A stretch of 8,874 nt of DNA from Thermoplasmata archaeon (GCA_021158865.1 JAGGSX010000057.1:1-8874), one strand, 5' to 3'; counted from the first letter of the stretch, positions 1-6,835 are shown. Program-made: numbers and translations. The notes: generated by a model not told the origin, from the sequence alone.

Positions 1-911
1 AAATTTTTGGCTTGCTTGGACCAAATGGAGCTGGAAAGACAACAACAATAAGAATGCTTGCAACCCTCACAAAGCCGACTGGCGGCAGCGCCACCATCGC
101 AGGCTATGATGTTTTAAAGCAGGATGATGAGGTAAGGAAACACATAGGACTTGTATCTGAGAAGATGATTATGTATGACCAGCTTACTGCTGAGGAGAAT
201 CTTAAATTTTATGGAAAATTGTATGGCATACCTGATGATGTTTTAAACAGGCGAATATACAAATTGCTGAAATTTGTGGGCATGGAAAAATGGGCAAAAC
301 ATCAGATAGGGACATTTTCTACTGGCATGAAGCAGAGAATCAATGTTATAAGAGCTCTTTTGAATCAGCCTGAAGTTCTATTTTTAGATGAACCGACGCT
401 TGGTTTGGACCCACAAACAACTCGTGAAATTAGAGAAATTATACGCAGGATAAACATTGAAGACAATACAACCATAATTTTAACAACCCATATAATGATA
501 GAAGCTGAAATATTATGCGACAGAATAGGCATAATAGACCATGGAAAAATAGTGGCTCTTGATACTCCAGAAAATTTAAAAAAGATGGTGGCAGGAGATA
601 CAATAATTGAGTTAGACATTCCAAATCTTACAAGTAAAATGATTTCTGAAATTAATTCTCTTTCATGTATTAAAGCCGTTGCCACAGAAAATGATACATG
701 TGTTAAAATACATGCTTCAGGTGATGAAGCATTTGATGATATAATTGACACTATTAGAAAAAATAATGGAAAAATAAGGTTGGTCAGAAACATAGAACCA
801 ACTCTTGAAGATGTATTTTTGTATCTTACAGGAAGAAAAATAAGAGATAAAGCATCTGAAAAAGTAAAAATTAACCCCAGACATAGAAAAATAAAAAATA
901 GAATAAGGTGA
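1..911 (+). CDS. ABC-2 type exporter ATP-binding subunit (DrrA/NatA-like), 5'-truncated
   Basis: This is the ATP-hydrolysing subunit of an ABC exporter and should work in the cytoplasm with the permease encoded just downstream. The reading frame is already open at the window edge (codons for I-F-G-L precede the Walker A), so the true start lies outside. Counting the TTG at 12 as residue 1, I see Walker A GPNGAGKTT (3-11), a degenerate signature FSTGMKQR (102-109) in place of LSGGQ, Walker B VLFLDE (122-127), D-loop GLDP (131-134) and the switch histidine H160 in LTTH. The Q-loop position reads GLVSEKM (46-52), with no glutamine. The roughly 100 residues after the H-loop resemble the C-terminal extension (DUF4162-like) common in DrrA-type ATPases, and the tail is very basic. 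The substrate cannot be told: drug, lipid, ion and polysaccharide exporters share this architecture. The family call is firm. Confidence 0.93.
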   Translation, partial: IFGLLGPNGAGKTTTIRMLATLTKPTGGSATIAGYDVLKQDDEVRKHIGLVSEKMIMYDQLTAEENLKFYGKLYGIPDDVLNRRIYKLLKFVGMEKWAKHQIGTFSTGMKQRINVIRALLNQPEVLFLDEPTLGLDPQTTREIREIIRRINIEDNTTIILTTHIMIEAEILCDRIGIIDHGKIVALDTPENLKKMVAGDTIIELDIPNLTSKMISEINSLSCIKAVATENDTCVKIHASGDEAFDDIIDTIRKNNGKIRLVRNIEPTLEDVFLYLTGRKIRDKASEKVKINPRHRKIKNRIR

Positions 912-912
912 T
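907..912 (+). promoter_or_regulatory. Shine-Dalgarno site GGTGAT for the permease
   Basis: GGTGAT lies 3 nt before the ATG at 916 and overlaps the TGA stop of the ATPase gene. It is complementary to the usual archaeal 16S 3' end (…ATCACC…). It fixes the permease start and suggests coupled translation of the two exporter subunits. Confidence 0.7.
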
Positions 913-915
913 AAA

Positions 916-2106
916 ATGAATATAAAAAAAGTAATTGTTGATAGTGCTTGGATTGCATGGAAAGATTTGCTGGAATTTAGCAGAAGCAGAATGAGATTAT
1001 TCATGTTGATATTAATGCCTTTATTCATGATGGGGATGGTTGGCTTTGTATTCCCTTCAAGCAGTTCAATAAACGATGTTCCAGTAGCGATAGCAAATTT
1101 GGATACAGGATGGAATAATATTACAATGGGAAATATGTTTGTTATGGGACTAAATGAAATAAATAATAAAACAGGCATGATGAAAATCAGTTATTGCAAA
1201 AATTTTAAAGACATAAAAAACAAAATTGAAGAAGGCAAAATTAATGGAGGAATCATAATTCCTTCGGATTTTTCTTCGTCAATAATGAATGGAAGGCAGG
1301 GAAATATAACAATTGTTACAGACCCATCTATACCACAGCTATCCATGCAGTTGGAAGCCGTTTTAAGCAAAATAATTGATGAGATGGGGACAAATGCAGC
1401 AATGCATAGGCTAAACATGACATACAATGTATCATTGAATTACAGTCTTGCAATGGTGAAGCCATATCATGCTACAGTTAAAACAATCATAAATACAAAA
1501 TCAAACTACTTCCAATTTGTGGCGCCGGGCGTGATGGCGATGACAATAATGACAGCACTTATGACTGGATTACCACATGCAATTTCTTATGAACGTGATG
1601 TTGGGACTTTGGATGGCATATTGGTGGCTCCCGTTAGAAGGTGGGCAATAATAACAGGAAAGGTTTTATCTCAAACAACAAGAGGAATGATTCAGGCATT
1701 CATTGTTTTATTGCTTGCCATTTTTTTGTTTGGAGTGACCATTCATGGAAATATTCTCCTTGTAGTTTTTCTTTTGCTTTTAGAAGTATTCAGTTTTGTT
1801 GGATTGGGAATATTAATAACATCTTTTGCAGATAGAGAAGAAACTGCTTCCATGATGATGATGACCCTTATGTTTCCAATGATGTTCTTGAGCGGTGTGT
1901 TTTTTCCAATACAACAGATGCCATGGTATATGCAATATATTGCCTATGCCCTTCCATTAACCTATGCAACAACTGCATTGAGAAAAGCAATGATATTTGG
2001 TGCAGGCATATCCATAATATCAACTGAAGTAATAATCATGCTAATATTTGGTGCTGTAATGCTGTCTATTGCTGTGCCAATATTCAAAGAGGCGATGAGA
2101 AAATAG
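916..2106 (+). CDS. ABC-2 type transporter permease
   Basis: This 396-residue protein is the membrane half of the exporter whose ATPase ends 4 nt upstream. Hydrophobic segments are visible at about 28-48, then 201-223, 258-275, 278-304, 312-331 and 371-391. The roughly 150 polar residues between the first and second helices should form the external domain typical of the long ABC-2 permeases (YhgE/Pip and DrrB/NodJ-like groups). Two family hallmarks are present. The cytoplasmic segment YERDVGTLDGILVAPVRRW (225-243) matches the conserved 'ERE-GTlE-Ll-tPv' stretch. The segment beginning LSGVFFPIQQMPW (325-337) and running to PLTYATTALR (347-356) matches the re-entrant 'lSGvffP…lP…nPltya…lR' signature. 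The helix at 312-331 is unusually rich in methionine. The start is ATG 916, supported by the GGTGAT site. The family is certain; the substrate is unknown. Confidence 0.93.
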   Translation: MNIKKVIVDSAWIAWKDLLEFSRSRMRLFMLILMPLFMMGMVGFVFPSSSSINDVPVAIANLDTGWNNITMGNMFVMGLNEINNKTGMMKISYCKNFKDIKNKIEEGKINGGIIIPSDFSSSIMNGRQGNITIVTDPSIPQLSMQLEAVLSKIIDEMGTNAAMHRLNMTYNVSLNYSLAMVKPYHATVKTIINTKSNYFQFVAPGVMAMTIMTALMTGLPHAISYERDVGTLDGILVAPVRRWAIITGKVLSQTTRGMIQAFIVLLLAIFLFGVTIHGNILLVVFLLLLEVFSFVGLGILITSFADREETASMMMMTLMFPMMFLSGVFFPIQQMPWYMQYIAYALPLTYATTALRKAMIFGAGISIISTEVIIMLIFGAVMLSIAVPIFKEAMRK

Positions 2107-2321
2107 TGAAGGATTTTATATCCCTTATAGGATTGCTCATGTAAATAGTGAGTTTGAATTGAGAGTATAATGGAAGAAATTCCGTTATCTGAAACAGTAA
2201 TCCCTTTTCTATCCCATTATTGGCTACTGTCTAAAATTCATCTATCATTTTTGACAAAACAATTAAAATCGGATTGATTTTTCAATTTCAATGCTACATC
2301 CCTTGGAAATCTTTTCACAAA
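2107..2321 (+). other. Intergenic region with a palindromic TATA-like element and a doubtful 35-codon ORF
   Basis: This gap between the exporter permease and lemA begins with GGAT-TTTAT-ATCC-CTTATA-GGAT (2111-2133), where GGAT and ATCC alternate so that two inverted repeats share a central arm. The core TTTATAT looks like an archaeal TATA box, so the element could be a promoter with an operator, or a structure at the end of the exporter transcript. Downstream, ATG 2170 opens a 35-codon frame that ends at TGA 2277 (it begins MEEIPLSETV). It has no clear ribosome-binding site and resembles no family I recognise. I regard it as unproven. Nothing else in the stretch is identifiable. Confidence 0.3.
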
Positions 2322-2331
2322 TTTTTTAAAA
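2322..2331 (+). promoter_or_regulatory. TATA box of lemA (leaderless promoter)
   Basis: TTTTTTAAAA is centred about 23-24 nt before ATG 2350. That is roughly the archaeal TATA-to-transcription-start distance, so the mRNA probably starts at or next to the ATG. No Shine-Dalgarno sequence precedes this ATG, which fits leaderless translation and argues against the TTG at 2332, which would lie inside the promoter. Confidence 0.55.
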
Positions 2332-2349
2332 TTGACTTTGTTACACATT

Positions 2350-2904
2350 ATGAGTGGAATTATAATAGCTGGCATAATTATTGTAGCGATACTCATATTT
2401 TTCTTTTACACGATTGCAATATACAATAAGTTTAAACGCCTTAAAAATGCTGCCGACGCCACGTTAAGTCAGATAAAAGTTGCATTGGAAAAAAGACTTG
2501 ATATGCTTTCAGAGCTTGTTGACAGCGTTAAAAGTTATGCAAAATTTGAGAAGTCAACGCTTGAAAATATAACGAAAATGCGTAGCCAAGTAATGAAAAG
2601 CAATGTTAAAGGAATACGAGAAATTGATGCCGAAGTAAGGCGTCTGCTTGGCGAGATAAAAGTTGCAGTCGAAAATTATCCAGAGCTTAAGACATCTGAA
2701 ACGGTGAACAAGCTCATGGATGCCGTTACAGGCATTGAAGATGAGATAGCAAGGCATCGCTATACATATAACAACATTGTTCAGGAATATAACACCATGA
2801 CAGATGTGGTTCCATCCAGCATGATTGCATCAATGCTTGGATTTAAAAAACTTGATTATTTACAATTTGAGGAGGAAAAGCCAGAATTAAGGTGGGAGGT
2901 TTGA
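2350..2904 (+). CDS. lemA: LemA family membrane protein
   Basis: This 184-residue protein has one N-terminal membrane helix (about residues 3-25), followed by a mostly helical soluble domain. Just after the helix comes the LemA hallmark: YNKFKRLKNAADA, then a conserved pattern of K/R-R-x-D-M-L-x-x-L-V-D-S-V-K-x-Y-A, then FEKSTLENITKMRSQV. In the family this corresponds to YN-L-r-rn-v…lkrR-dLip-LV-tVK-Y-a-hE. The C-terminal LGFKKLDYLQFEEE region corresponds to the usual end of LemA proteins. LemA proteins are widespread in bacteria and archaea and their biochemical role is not settled. I chose ATG 2350 over TTG 2332 because the promoter-like TATA ends at 2331 and because the protein then begins directly with the membrane helix. 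The gene overlaps the DUF2207 gene by its stop codon, so the two products are likely made together and may act together at the membrane. Confidence 0.9.
   Translation: MSGIIIAGIIIVAILIFFFYTIAIYNKFKRLKNAADATLSQIKVALEKRLDMLSELVDSVKSYAKFEKSTLENITKMRSQVMKSNVKGIREIDAEVRRLLGEIKVAVENYPELKTSETVNKLMDAVTGIEDEIARHRYTYNNIVQEYNTMTDVVPSSMIASMLGFKKLDYLQFEEEKPELRWEV
2891..2904 (+). promoter_or_regulatory. Ribosome-binding site and TTGA start/stop overlap joining lemA to the DUF2207 gene
   Basis: A purine-rich GGTGGGAGG (2891-2899) precedes TTG 2901, whose last two bases begin the TGA stop of lemA (2902-2904). GGTGG leaves a normal 5-nt spacer to the TTG. The other in-frame candidate, GTG 2892, sits inside this ribosome-binding sequence and has none of its own within a usual distance. 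This decides the start in favour of TTG 2901 and suggests translational coupling. Confidence 0.5.
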
Positions 2905-4646
2905 AGGAAGATGGACAACTTTTCATTATCATAGTCATATCTTTATCTCTCGCTTTTCTCGCTTTTCATGCAACAAATTATTTTGAATATGGCGGCAAGC
3001 TTGTAGTGAAGCAATATAAAGCAGATTTTTATATCAATGGATATTTAAACGAAAGCTATGAATATGATGTTAAAGGGGATTATACAATGCTTTATCGCAC
3101 ATGGAACGCACCTCTTTTTTACAACAAAAGCTATTTTAAGCCCTATGTTGAGCTTCTTTCAATAAATTGTTCATACATTCCATATATTAAAGATTATGAC
3201 GGAGATGTTTATGTTTCAGATGAAAGTTATTCATATAAAGTGTATGAAAAAGCATATAATAATGAGGCAGGATGCTACAATCCAGATGGATATGAAAAAG
3301 GTTCGCATACAATAGGATTTGCATACAAAATATATCCTCCCATCCATTATGATGGGAATCTCTATCATATAAATATAAAATTTGCAAGCAAGCATGTTCC
3401 ATATAAAAATTTTGAAATCGTTATTCATGACAATGGAAGCATCACTGACATATTTTCCCATCCTCCAATGAAAATTGAAAAAAATGGAAGTGATTATGTC
3501 CTCAGAGGAAAAAGCCAGAAGAATGGATTGATAGAAGTGGAATTTTTGTTAAAAAAAGTAAATCCATTGTTTTTATATACTGTGGAAAATGTCAAAGAAA
3601 AAACAATAAATGCAAATGAAAAATATTGTTTTCACTATAAACTTGCTTATTCCTATTCAATTTTTATAAAAAGTCTTGTTTTTGCATTTCCAGCAATATT
3701 GCTTTTTATATACTTTTTCTATGGAAGGGAGAGAAAATTTGTTGTTCCAGAATATTTGAGCTTTGTTCCCAAAAAAAGAAAACCATGGCAGGTCAATTTG
3801 CTTTTTAAAGGAGATGCAACAAAATTTGATAAACATGGCTTTTATGCAACCTTGCTTGATTTGAGCCTTCGTAAAATAATAGAAATTGAGCATGGAAATG
3901 ATGTGAGAATAAAGATAATCAAAAAAGAAGGGCTTGATGCCTATGAAAGAAAGATTATTAGATTTCTCGAGAAATATTCATCTAACGGCATTTTTTCAGT
4001 AAATGATTTTAATAGGAGGATAAATGAAGCAGATACAGTTGGAGAGATAACAAGGTTGCGTGATGATTTAAATGCATTCTATGTGGTAAGAGATGCAAAG
4101 GAGTTTATAGTGAATGGTCGCATATTAATGGCAAAATTCCTTGTTATTCCAATAATTTTATTCATGGCATCTTTATTTCTTTTCATTTCATATTTTAATA
4201 CATATCCAATTTTATTTTCTCCATTTTCCTTCTCGTTTTTCCTCTTAATTCAGTTTATTATCCCAATTTTTGCCCCTTCAACGCTATTCGGACATTGGAA
4301 AAAAGAATATTATAAGGAAAAGCTTGAATGGGATGCTTTCAAAAATTTCCTTCTTGACTTAGCTCAGCTCAAAAAATATGGGAGCAAGGATATTTCAATA
4401 TGGAAGGAATGGCTTGTTTATGCAACAGCCTTGGGCATAGAAAAAAAGGTTGCAAAAGAATTTAAAGAACTCAATGTAAATGTTCCAGAAGCGGAGAATC
4501 TGCCCTACGTTTATGCATATTTTGCTGTCATCCATTCAAATGCAAACAGAAAATATTCCTCAATGACAAGTAAAGGTGGCAGCAGTTTCGGCGGCGGTTT
4601 CGGAGGGGGAGGTGGCTTCGGCGGCGGGGGAGCAGGCGGCAGGTAA
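2901..4646 (+). CDS. DUF2207 family membrane protein with glycine-rich C-terminus
   Basis: This protein of about 581 residues matches the DUF2207 layout. It has an N-terminal membrane helix or signal anchor (about 8-22), then an outer, Tyr/Asn-rich beta-type domain (about 25-250). A second helix (256-275) precedes a cytoplasmic region that opens with PEYLSF and contains LLFKGDATKFDKHGFYATLLDLSLRKII in outline (about 300-328), the segment usual in this family for a winged-helix-like fold. A helical pair follows (about 410-430 and 436-459). Next is a helical region with the conserved WLVYATALGIEKKVAKEF pattern (504-521). The last roughly 23 residues are nearly all Gly, Phe and Ser. DUF2207 proteins are often encoded beside LemA, as here. 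Their biochemical role is unknown, and proposals of membrane assembly or stress roles are inference. The start is TTG 2901; GTG 2892 would add three residues. Confidence 0.88.
   Translation: MKEDGQLFIIIVISLSLAFLAFHATNYFEYGGKLVVKQYKADFYINGYLNESYEYDVKGDYTMLYRTWNAPLFYNKSYFKPYVELLSINCSYIPYIKDYDGDVYVSDESYSYKVYEKAYNNEAGCYNPDGYEKGSHTIGFAYKIYPPIHYDGNLYHINIKFASKHVPYKNFEIVIHDNGSITDIFSHPPMKIEKNGSDYVLRGKSQKNGLIEVEFLLKKVNPLFLYTVENVKEKTINANEKYCFHYKLAYSYSIFIKSLVFAFPAILLFIYFFYGRERKFVVPEYLSFVPKKRKPWQVNLLFKGDATKFDKHGFYATLLDLSLRKIIEIEHGNDVRIKIIKKEGLDAYERKIIRFLEKYSSNGIFSVNDFNRRINEADTVGEITRLRDDLNAFYVVRDAKEFIVNGRILMAKFLVIPIILFMASLFLFISYFNTYPILFSPFSFSFFLLIQFIIPIFAPSTLFGHWKKEYYKEKLEWDAFKNFLLDLAQLKKYGSKDISIWKEWLVYATALGIEKKVAKEFKELNVNVPEAENLPYVYAYFAVIHSNANRKYSSMTSKGGSSFGGGFGGGGGFGGGGAGGR
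4575..4643 (+). repeat. GC-rich glycine-repeat tract at the 3' end of the DUF2207 gene
   Basis: The last 23 codons encode GGSSFGGGFGGGGGFG-type repeats, using mostly GGC, GGT and GGG. This makes a short GC-rich island in an otherwise AT-rich gene. Glycine- and serine-rich tails of this kind are common in DUF2207 and TPM-domain proteins, so the tract is probably functional rather than a sequencing artefact. Its length is likely to vary between strains. Confidence 0.85.
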
Positions 4647-4660
4647 TTTTTAAGCTTTTT
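4647..4660 (+). terminator. Oligo-T terminator after the lemA-DUF2207 unit
   Basis: Two runs of five T (4647-4651 and 4656-4660) directly follow the TAA stop, with no strong hairpin. This is the usual form of an intrinsic archaeal terminator. Confidence 0.45.
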
Positions 4661-4672
4661 GCATAGCTTTGC

Positions 4673-4873
4673 ATGGATGTTGCAATAACAAGGACAGCTG
4701 CTTGAATATCATTGAATGGATATCAGGAGCAGAGATATAAAAAATATTTTTGAAGGAGTTGATACCATAATTTATCTTGCTTTTGTTGTTTCTTAAATAC
4801 ACAGCCAGAATGGTTGAAGGAAGAAGATGAAACGAAGGATATCCAACATATTATTACAATAAACATAAAATAA
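4673..4873 (+). pseudogene. Decayed NAD-dependent epimerase/dehydratase (extended SDR) gene remnant
   Basis: Three frames together read like the start of an extended short-chain dehydrogenase. ATG 4673 opens with MDVAITRTA, as in the 'M-k-v-x-V-T-G-a-x-G' beginning of these proteins, but the glycine-rich loop is lost and a stop follows at 4703. In the frame of 4716, after an in-frame TGA at 4713, comes MDIRSRDIKNIFEGVDTIIY followed by LAFVVS. This matches the family pattern D-I-R-D-x-x-x-l-x-x-a-f-x-G-V-D-x-V-i-H-L-A-a, and it ends at TAA 4794. In a third frame (4802-4870) PEWLKEEDETKD leads to INIK, as in the '…x-N-v-x-G-T' segment that follows in SDRs. The order and spacing of the pieces are right and the frames are broken. 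The intact enzyme would have acted on nucleotide sugars or similar substrates. The rest of the gene is missing: 4874-4956 shows nothing I can place. The call rests on reading by eye. Confidence 0.5.
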
Positions 4874-4956
4874 TGGTGGAAAAATTGCAAAAGAAATTTT
4901 CTTGTTGGAGAAAGCATCAGATAGAAGGAATTAATAGAAATTAGGAGACAACGCAA

Positions 4957-4967
4957 CTATTTTTAAC
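4957..4967 (+). promoter_or_regulatory. TATA box of the amidotransferase-like gene (leaderless promoter)
   Basis: CTATTTTTAAC is centred 25 nt before ATG 4987. The bases between it and the ATG contain no Shine-Dalgarno sequence. This suggests that transcription begins at or within a few bases of the start codon. Confidence 0.5.
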
Positions 4968-4986
4968 AAGAAATGTTTTAACCATT

Positions 4987-6282
4987 ATGAAGAGGTTCAT
5001 GATTGCCATCATTATAATAATTCTTTTATTTCCATACGTAAATCATGGAAAAGGAGAAGATATTATTTATAAAAAAATAGCAGTATATCCTTCTATAGTG
5101 CCTGCTGTTAAAGTTCTTGAAATTTCTCTACGATATGGATGGAATGCAAATGGAAAAACATATATTTTCGAGGTTAGTCAAGTAAATGAGATGGATATAA
5201 TAGAAGGAAAGCTAAAAAATTATGACGCCTTTGTTATAGGAGCAAGTGGAAGACAGTATTTATATGGTATATCAAATTTATGGAAGAAACAGGTAAAAGA
5301 ATTTATTGCCAACGGCGGCGGCTATATGGGGATATGCGGCGGCGCAAATGAAGCGAGTATGGGATATGAAAGACCAAAAAATCCAATAGATTATGTAATA
5401 AATGATGCTGTGCTCAAGGTGGCAAATGTATATATAAACGATGACCAAAGTCAGGAATGGCAGTATCTTTATAAAACATCTGGCATTGAAGGAGGGGTTC
5501 CCCTCAAATGCAGATTTGGAAATAATTCGATTTTATCTCCCTCTCCAGATAATCCTCGTATAATAAGATATGAAGGCGGTCCCGGTATGTATCCAGCAAA
5601 TAACAGAAATCTTCCTGAAGTTGAGCCAATTGCATTCTATGCAGAAGAGCCGAGCGAAAAAGCTCCCATTCATCATTGGTATAAAAAAGATGGTAAGTGG
5701 TATAAAGACGGAGCAATAAAAACAGATATAAAAGGACAGTATGCTGGTATAATTACAAAATATGGAAAAGGCAGGATTGTTTTGTTTGGTCCCCATCCTG
5801 AAGAACCCACCATGATAGGAGGGCATGTTGAAGAATTTCCTGGGAGGACAAAATATACCTTGTTTATGGAAAAATATCTCTATAAATGGACAGGAGGCAA
5901 CGAAACTCTATTGGGATATAATTGGTGGATTTTGAGACGCGGTATGGCATGGGCTTGCAATATTGCAGACAGCGATTTCCCTCCAGTAAATGGAACATCA
6001 ATATTTATGGATAAACCAAACAATTTGTTTCCAATGATTTATGTTGAAGGAAAAGCCATATTGCCATGCAAAAAAAATATTGTCATAGGGGGAATAGATG
6101 TTGAAGCTTATGCTATGGATGCAAAAGAAGTAAAGTTTTACGTAGATGGGAAAGAGAAAGCTGAAGACATGCAACCACCATATAAATGGCATGTAGATTT
6201 AGTAGGAGAGCATGAAATAATGGCTAAAGCATTAAATGGTAATGCTTTTGCCTATGATTCAATAAAAATATACTTTTTATAG
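4987..6282 (+). CDS. Exported class I glutamine-amidotransferase-like (BPL_N-like) protein with C-terminal Ig-like domain
   Basis: This 431-residue protein has an N-terminal hydrophobic segment (about 4-17) after two basic residues, so it is probably exported or membrane-anchored. Residues about 28-300 resemble the GATase-like fold seen at the N-terminus of eukaryotic biotin-protein ligases (BPL_N). YDAFVIGASG (79-88) is the strand before the active-site region. GGGYMGICGGANEAS (110-124) holds a nucleophile-elbow cysteine, C117. GKGRIVLFGPHPEEP (260-274) holds H270 and E272, the usual partners of the Cys-His-Glu triad. Residues about 364-431 look like an Ig-like domain of the 'v-k-F-Y-V-D-G-k…P-Y-k-W…G-x-h-x-i-x-A-k-A' type found in surface proteins. 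No synthetase or biotin-ligase domain is attached, so a hydrolase role outside the membrane is likelier than ammonia channelling; the substrate is unknown. The gene stands alone with its own promoter. Confidence 0.72.
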   Translation: MKRFMIAIIIIILLFPYVNHGKGEDIIYKKIAVYPSIVPAVKVLEISLRYGWNANGKTYIFEVSQVNEMDIIEGKLKNYDAFVIGASGRQYLYGISNLWKKQVKEFIANGGGYMGICGGANEASMGYERPKNPIDYVINDAVLKVANVYINDDQSQEWQYLYKTSGIEGGVPLKCRFGNNSILSPSPDNPRIIRYEGGPGMYPANNRNLPEVEPIAFYAEEPSEKAPIHHWYKKDGKWYKDGAIKTDIKGQYAGIITKYGKGRIVLFGPHPEEPTMIGGHVEEFPGRTKYTLFMEKYLYKWTGGNETLLGYNWWILRRGMAWACNIADSDFPPVNGTSIFMDKPNNLFPMIYVEGKAILPCKKNIVIGGIDVEAYAMDAKEVKFYVDGKEKAEDMQPPYKWHVDLVGEHEIMAKALNGNAFAYDSIKIYFL

Positions 6283-6298
6283 CTGCCTTTCTGAAATC

Positions 6299-6319
6299 CG
6301 GTTCTTTTGAGAGTTTTTC
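6299..6319 (+). terminator. Possible T-rich terminator
   Basis: Short T-tracts (6305-6308 and 6314-6318) lie 20-40 bases after the stop of the amidotransferase-like gene, without a clear stem-loop. They could end its transcript, but T-runs are common in this AT-rich sequence. Confidence 0.25.
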
Positions 6320-6374
6320 ATGGTTACTGATAAAAAAATATTCTAAGGGTTAACATATTCAATTTACAGGAAAA

Positions 6375-6833
6375 ATGAAAGTAATATGGGAGAAAGAAAT
6401 TGATGCAGATAAAATTAAAGTTTCGCCCCGTCCAGTATGGAAATGCAGGATATGCAAATTTTATAATAAACGGCTTTCATGCCCTCCCTATGTTCCAAGC
6501 TGGAAAGAAGCAAAAGAATGGATTAGCTCATACAAAAAAGCCATTCTGATAAAATTTAAAATCAGTATGGAAAATTTTGAAGAAGAGAAAAGGAAGGCTT
6601 TAATTTATTTACTAAAAAGAGAAAATGAATTGTTTAAAAAATACCCTTATGTCTTCGCTCTATTTCCCGGAGCTTGCAATCTATGTGAGAAATGTGAATT
6701 TGAGGAAAATGGCTATTGCCCAATGAAAGAAAAAGTCAGACCATCAATAGATGCAATAGGTATTGAAATATCTTCCATTGTTGATATAAAATTTGATGAA
6801 AGTGTTATCTATGGATTGATAATGGTTGAATAG
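6375..6833 (+). CDS. DUF2284-type cysteine-rich putative metal-binding protein
   Basis: This 152-residue soluble protein carries seven cysteines in two clusters. The N-terminal cluster is WKCRICKFYNKRLSCPPYVP (C24, C27, C36); the 'W-K-C…SCPPYvP' arrangement is typical of DUF2284. The second cluster is GACNLCEKCEFEENGYCP (C101, C104, C107, C115), followed by the conserved RPSIDAIGIEI (122-132). The spacing suggests an iron-sulfur cluster or zinc, but neither has been shown here. The family has no agreed function. At 152 residues this copy seems short for the family. The start is ATG 6375, with a weak AGGA (6368-6371) before it. An A/T-rich AAAAAAATATT stretch (6332-6342) could be its promoter. 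It ends 29 bases before coaBC but is probably a separate unit, because the coaBC TATA box lies between them. Confidence 0.78.
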   Translation: MKVIWEKEIDADKIKVSPRPVWKCRICKFYNKRLSCPPYVPSWKEAKEWISSYKKAILIKFKISMENFEEEKRKALIYLLKRENELFKKYPYVFALFPGACNLCEKCEFEENGYCPMKEKVRPSIDAIGIEISSIVDIKFDESVIYGLIMVE

Positions 6834-6835
6834 TC

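Noticed and set aside
365..958. A 197-codon open frame on the minus strand opposite the ABC ATPase gene
   Set aside because: It lies opposite a gene with intact Walker motifs, and its product is a Ser/Ile/Phe-rich string typical of antisense frames in AT-rich coding DNA.
4573..4646. The sudden GC-rich stretch as a sign of insertion or horizontal transfer
   Set aside because: It is explained by glycine codons of the family-typical Gly/Ser/Phe tail and ends exactly at the stop codon.
916..4646. A single operon running from the ABC exporter through lemA and the DUF2207 gene
   Set aside because: A gap of more than 240 bases and a well-placed TATA box before ATG 2350 make separate transcription more likely.
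4723..4956. A 77-codon minus-strand open frame in the 340-base gap
   Set aside because: It resembles no family, whereas the + strand of the same stretch gives ordered SDR-like pieces, so it is more likely the antisense of a decayed gene.
4874..4956. Continuation of the SDR remnant (frames reading NGGKIAKEIFLLEKASDR or MVEKLQKKFS)
   Set aside because: Neither frame matches the segment expected next in an SDR (strand, helix, then the S…YxxxK catalytic region), so I did not extend the pseudogene.
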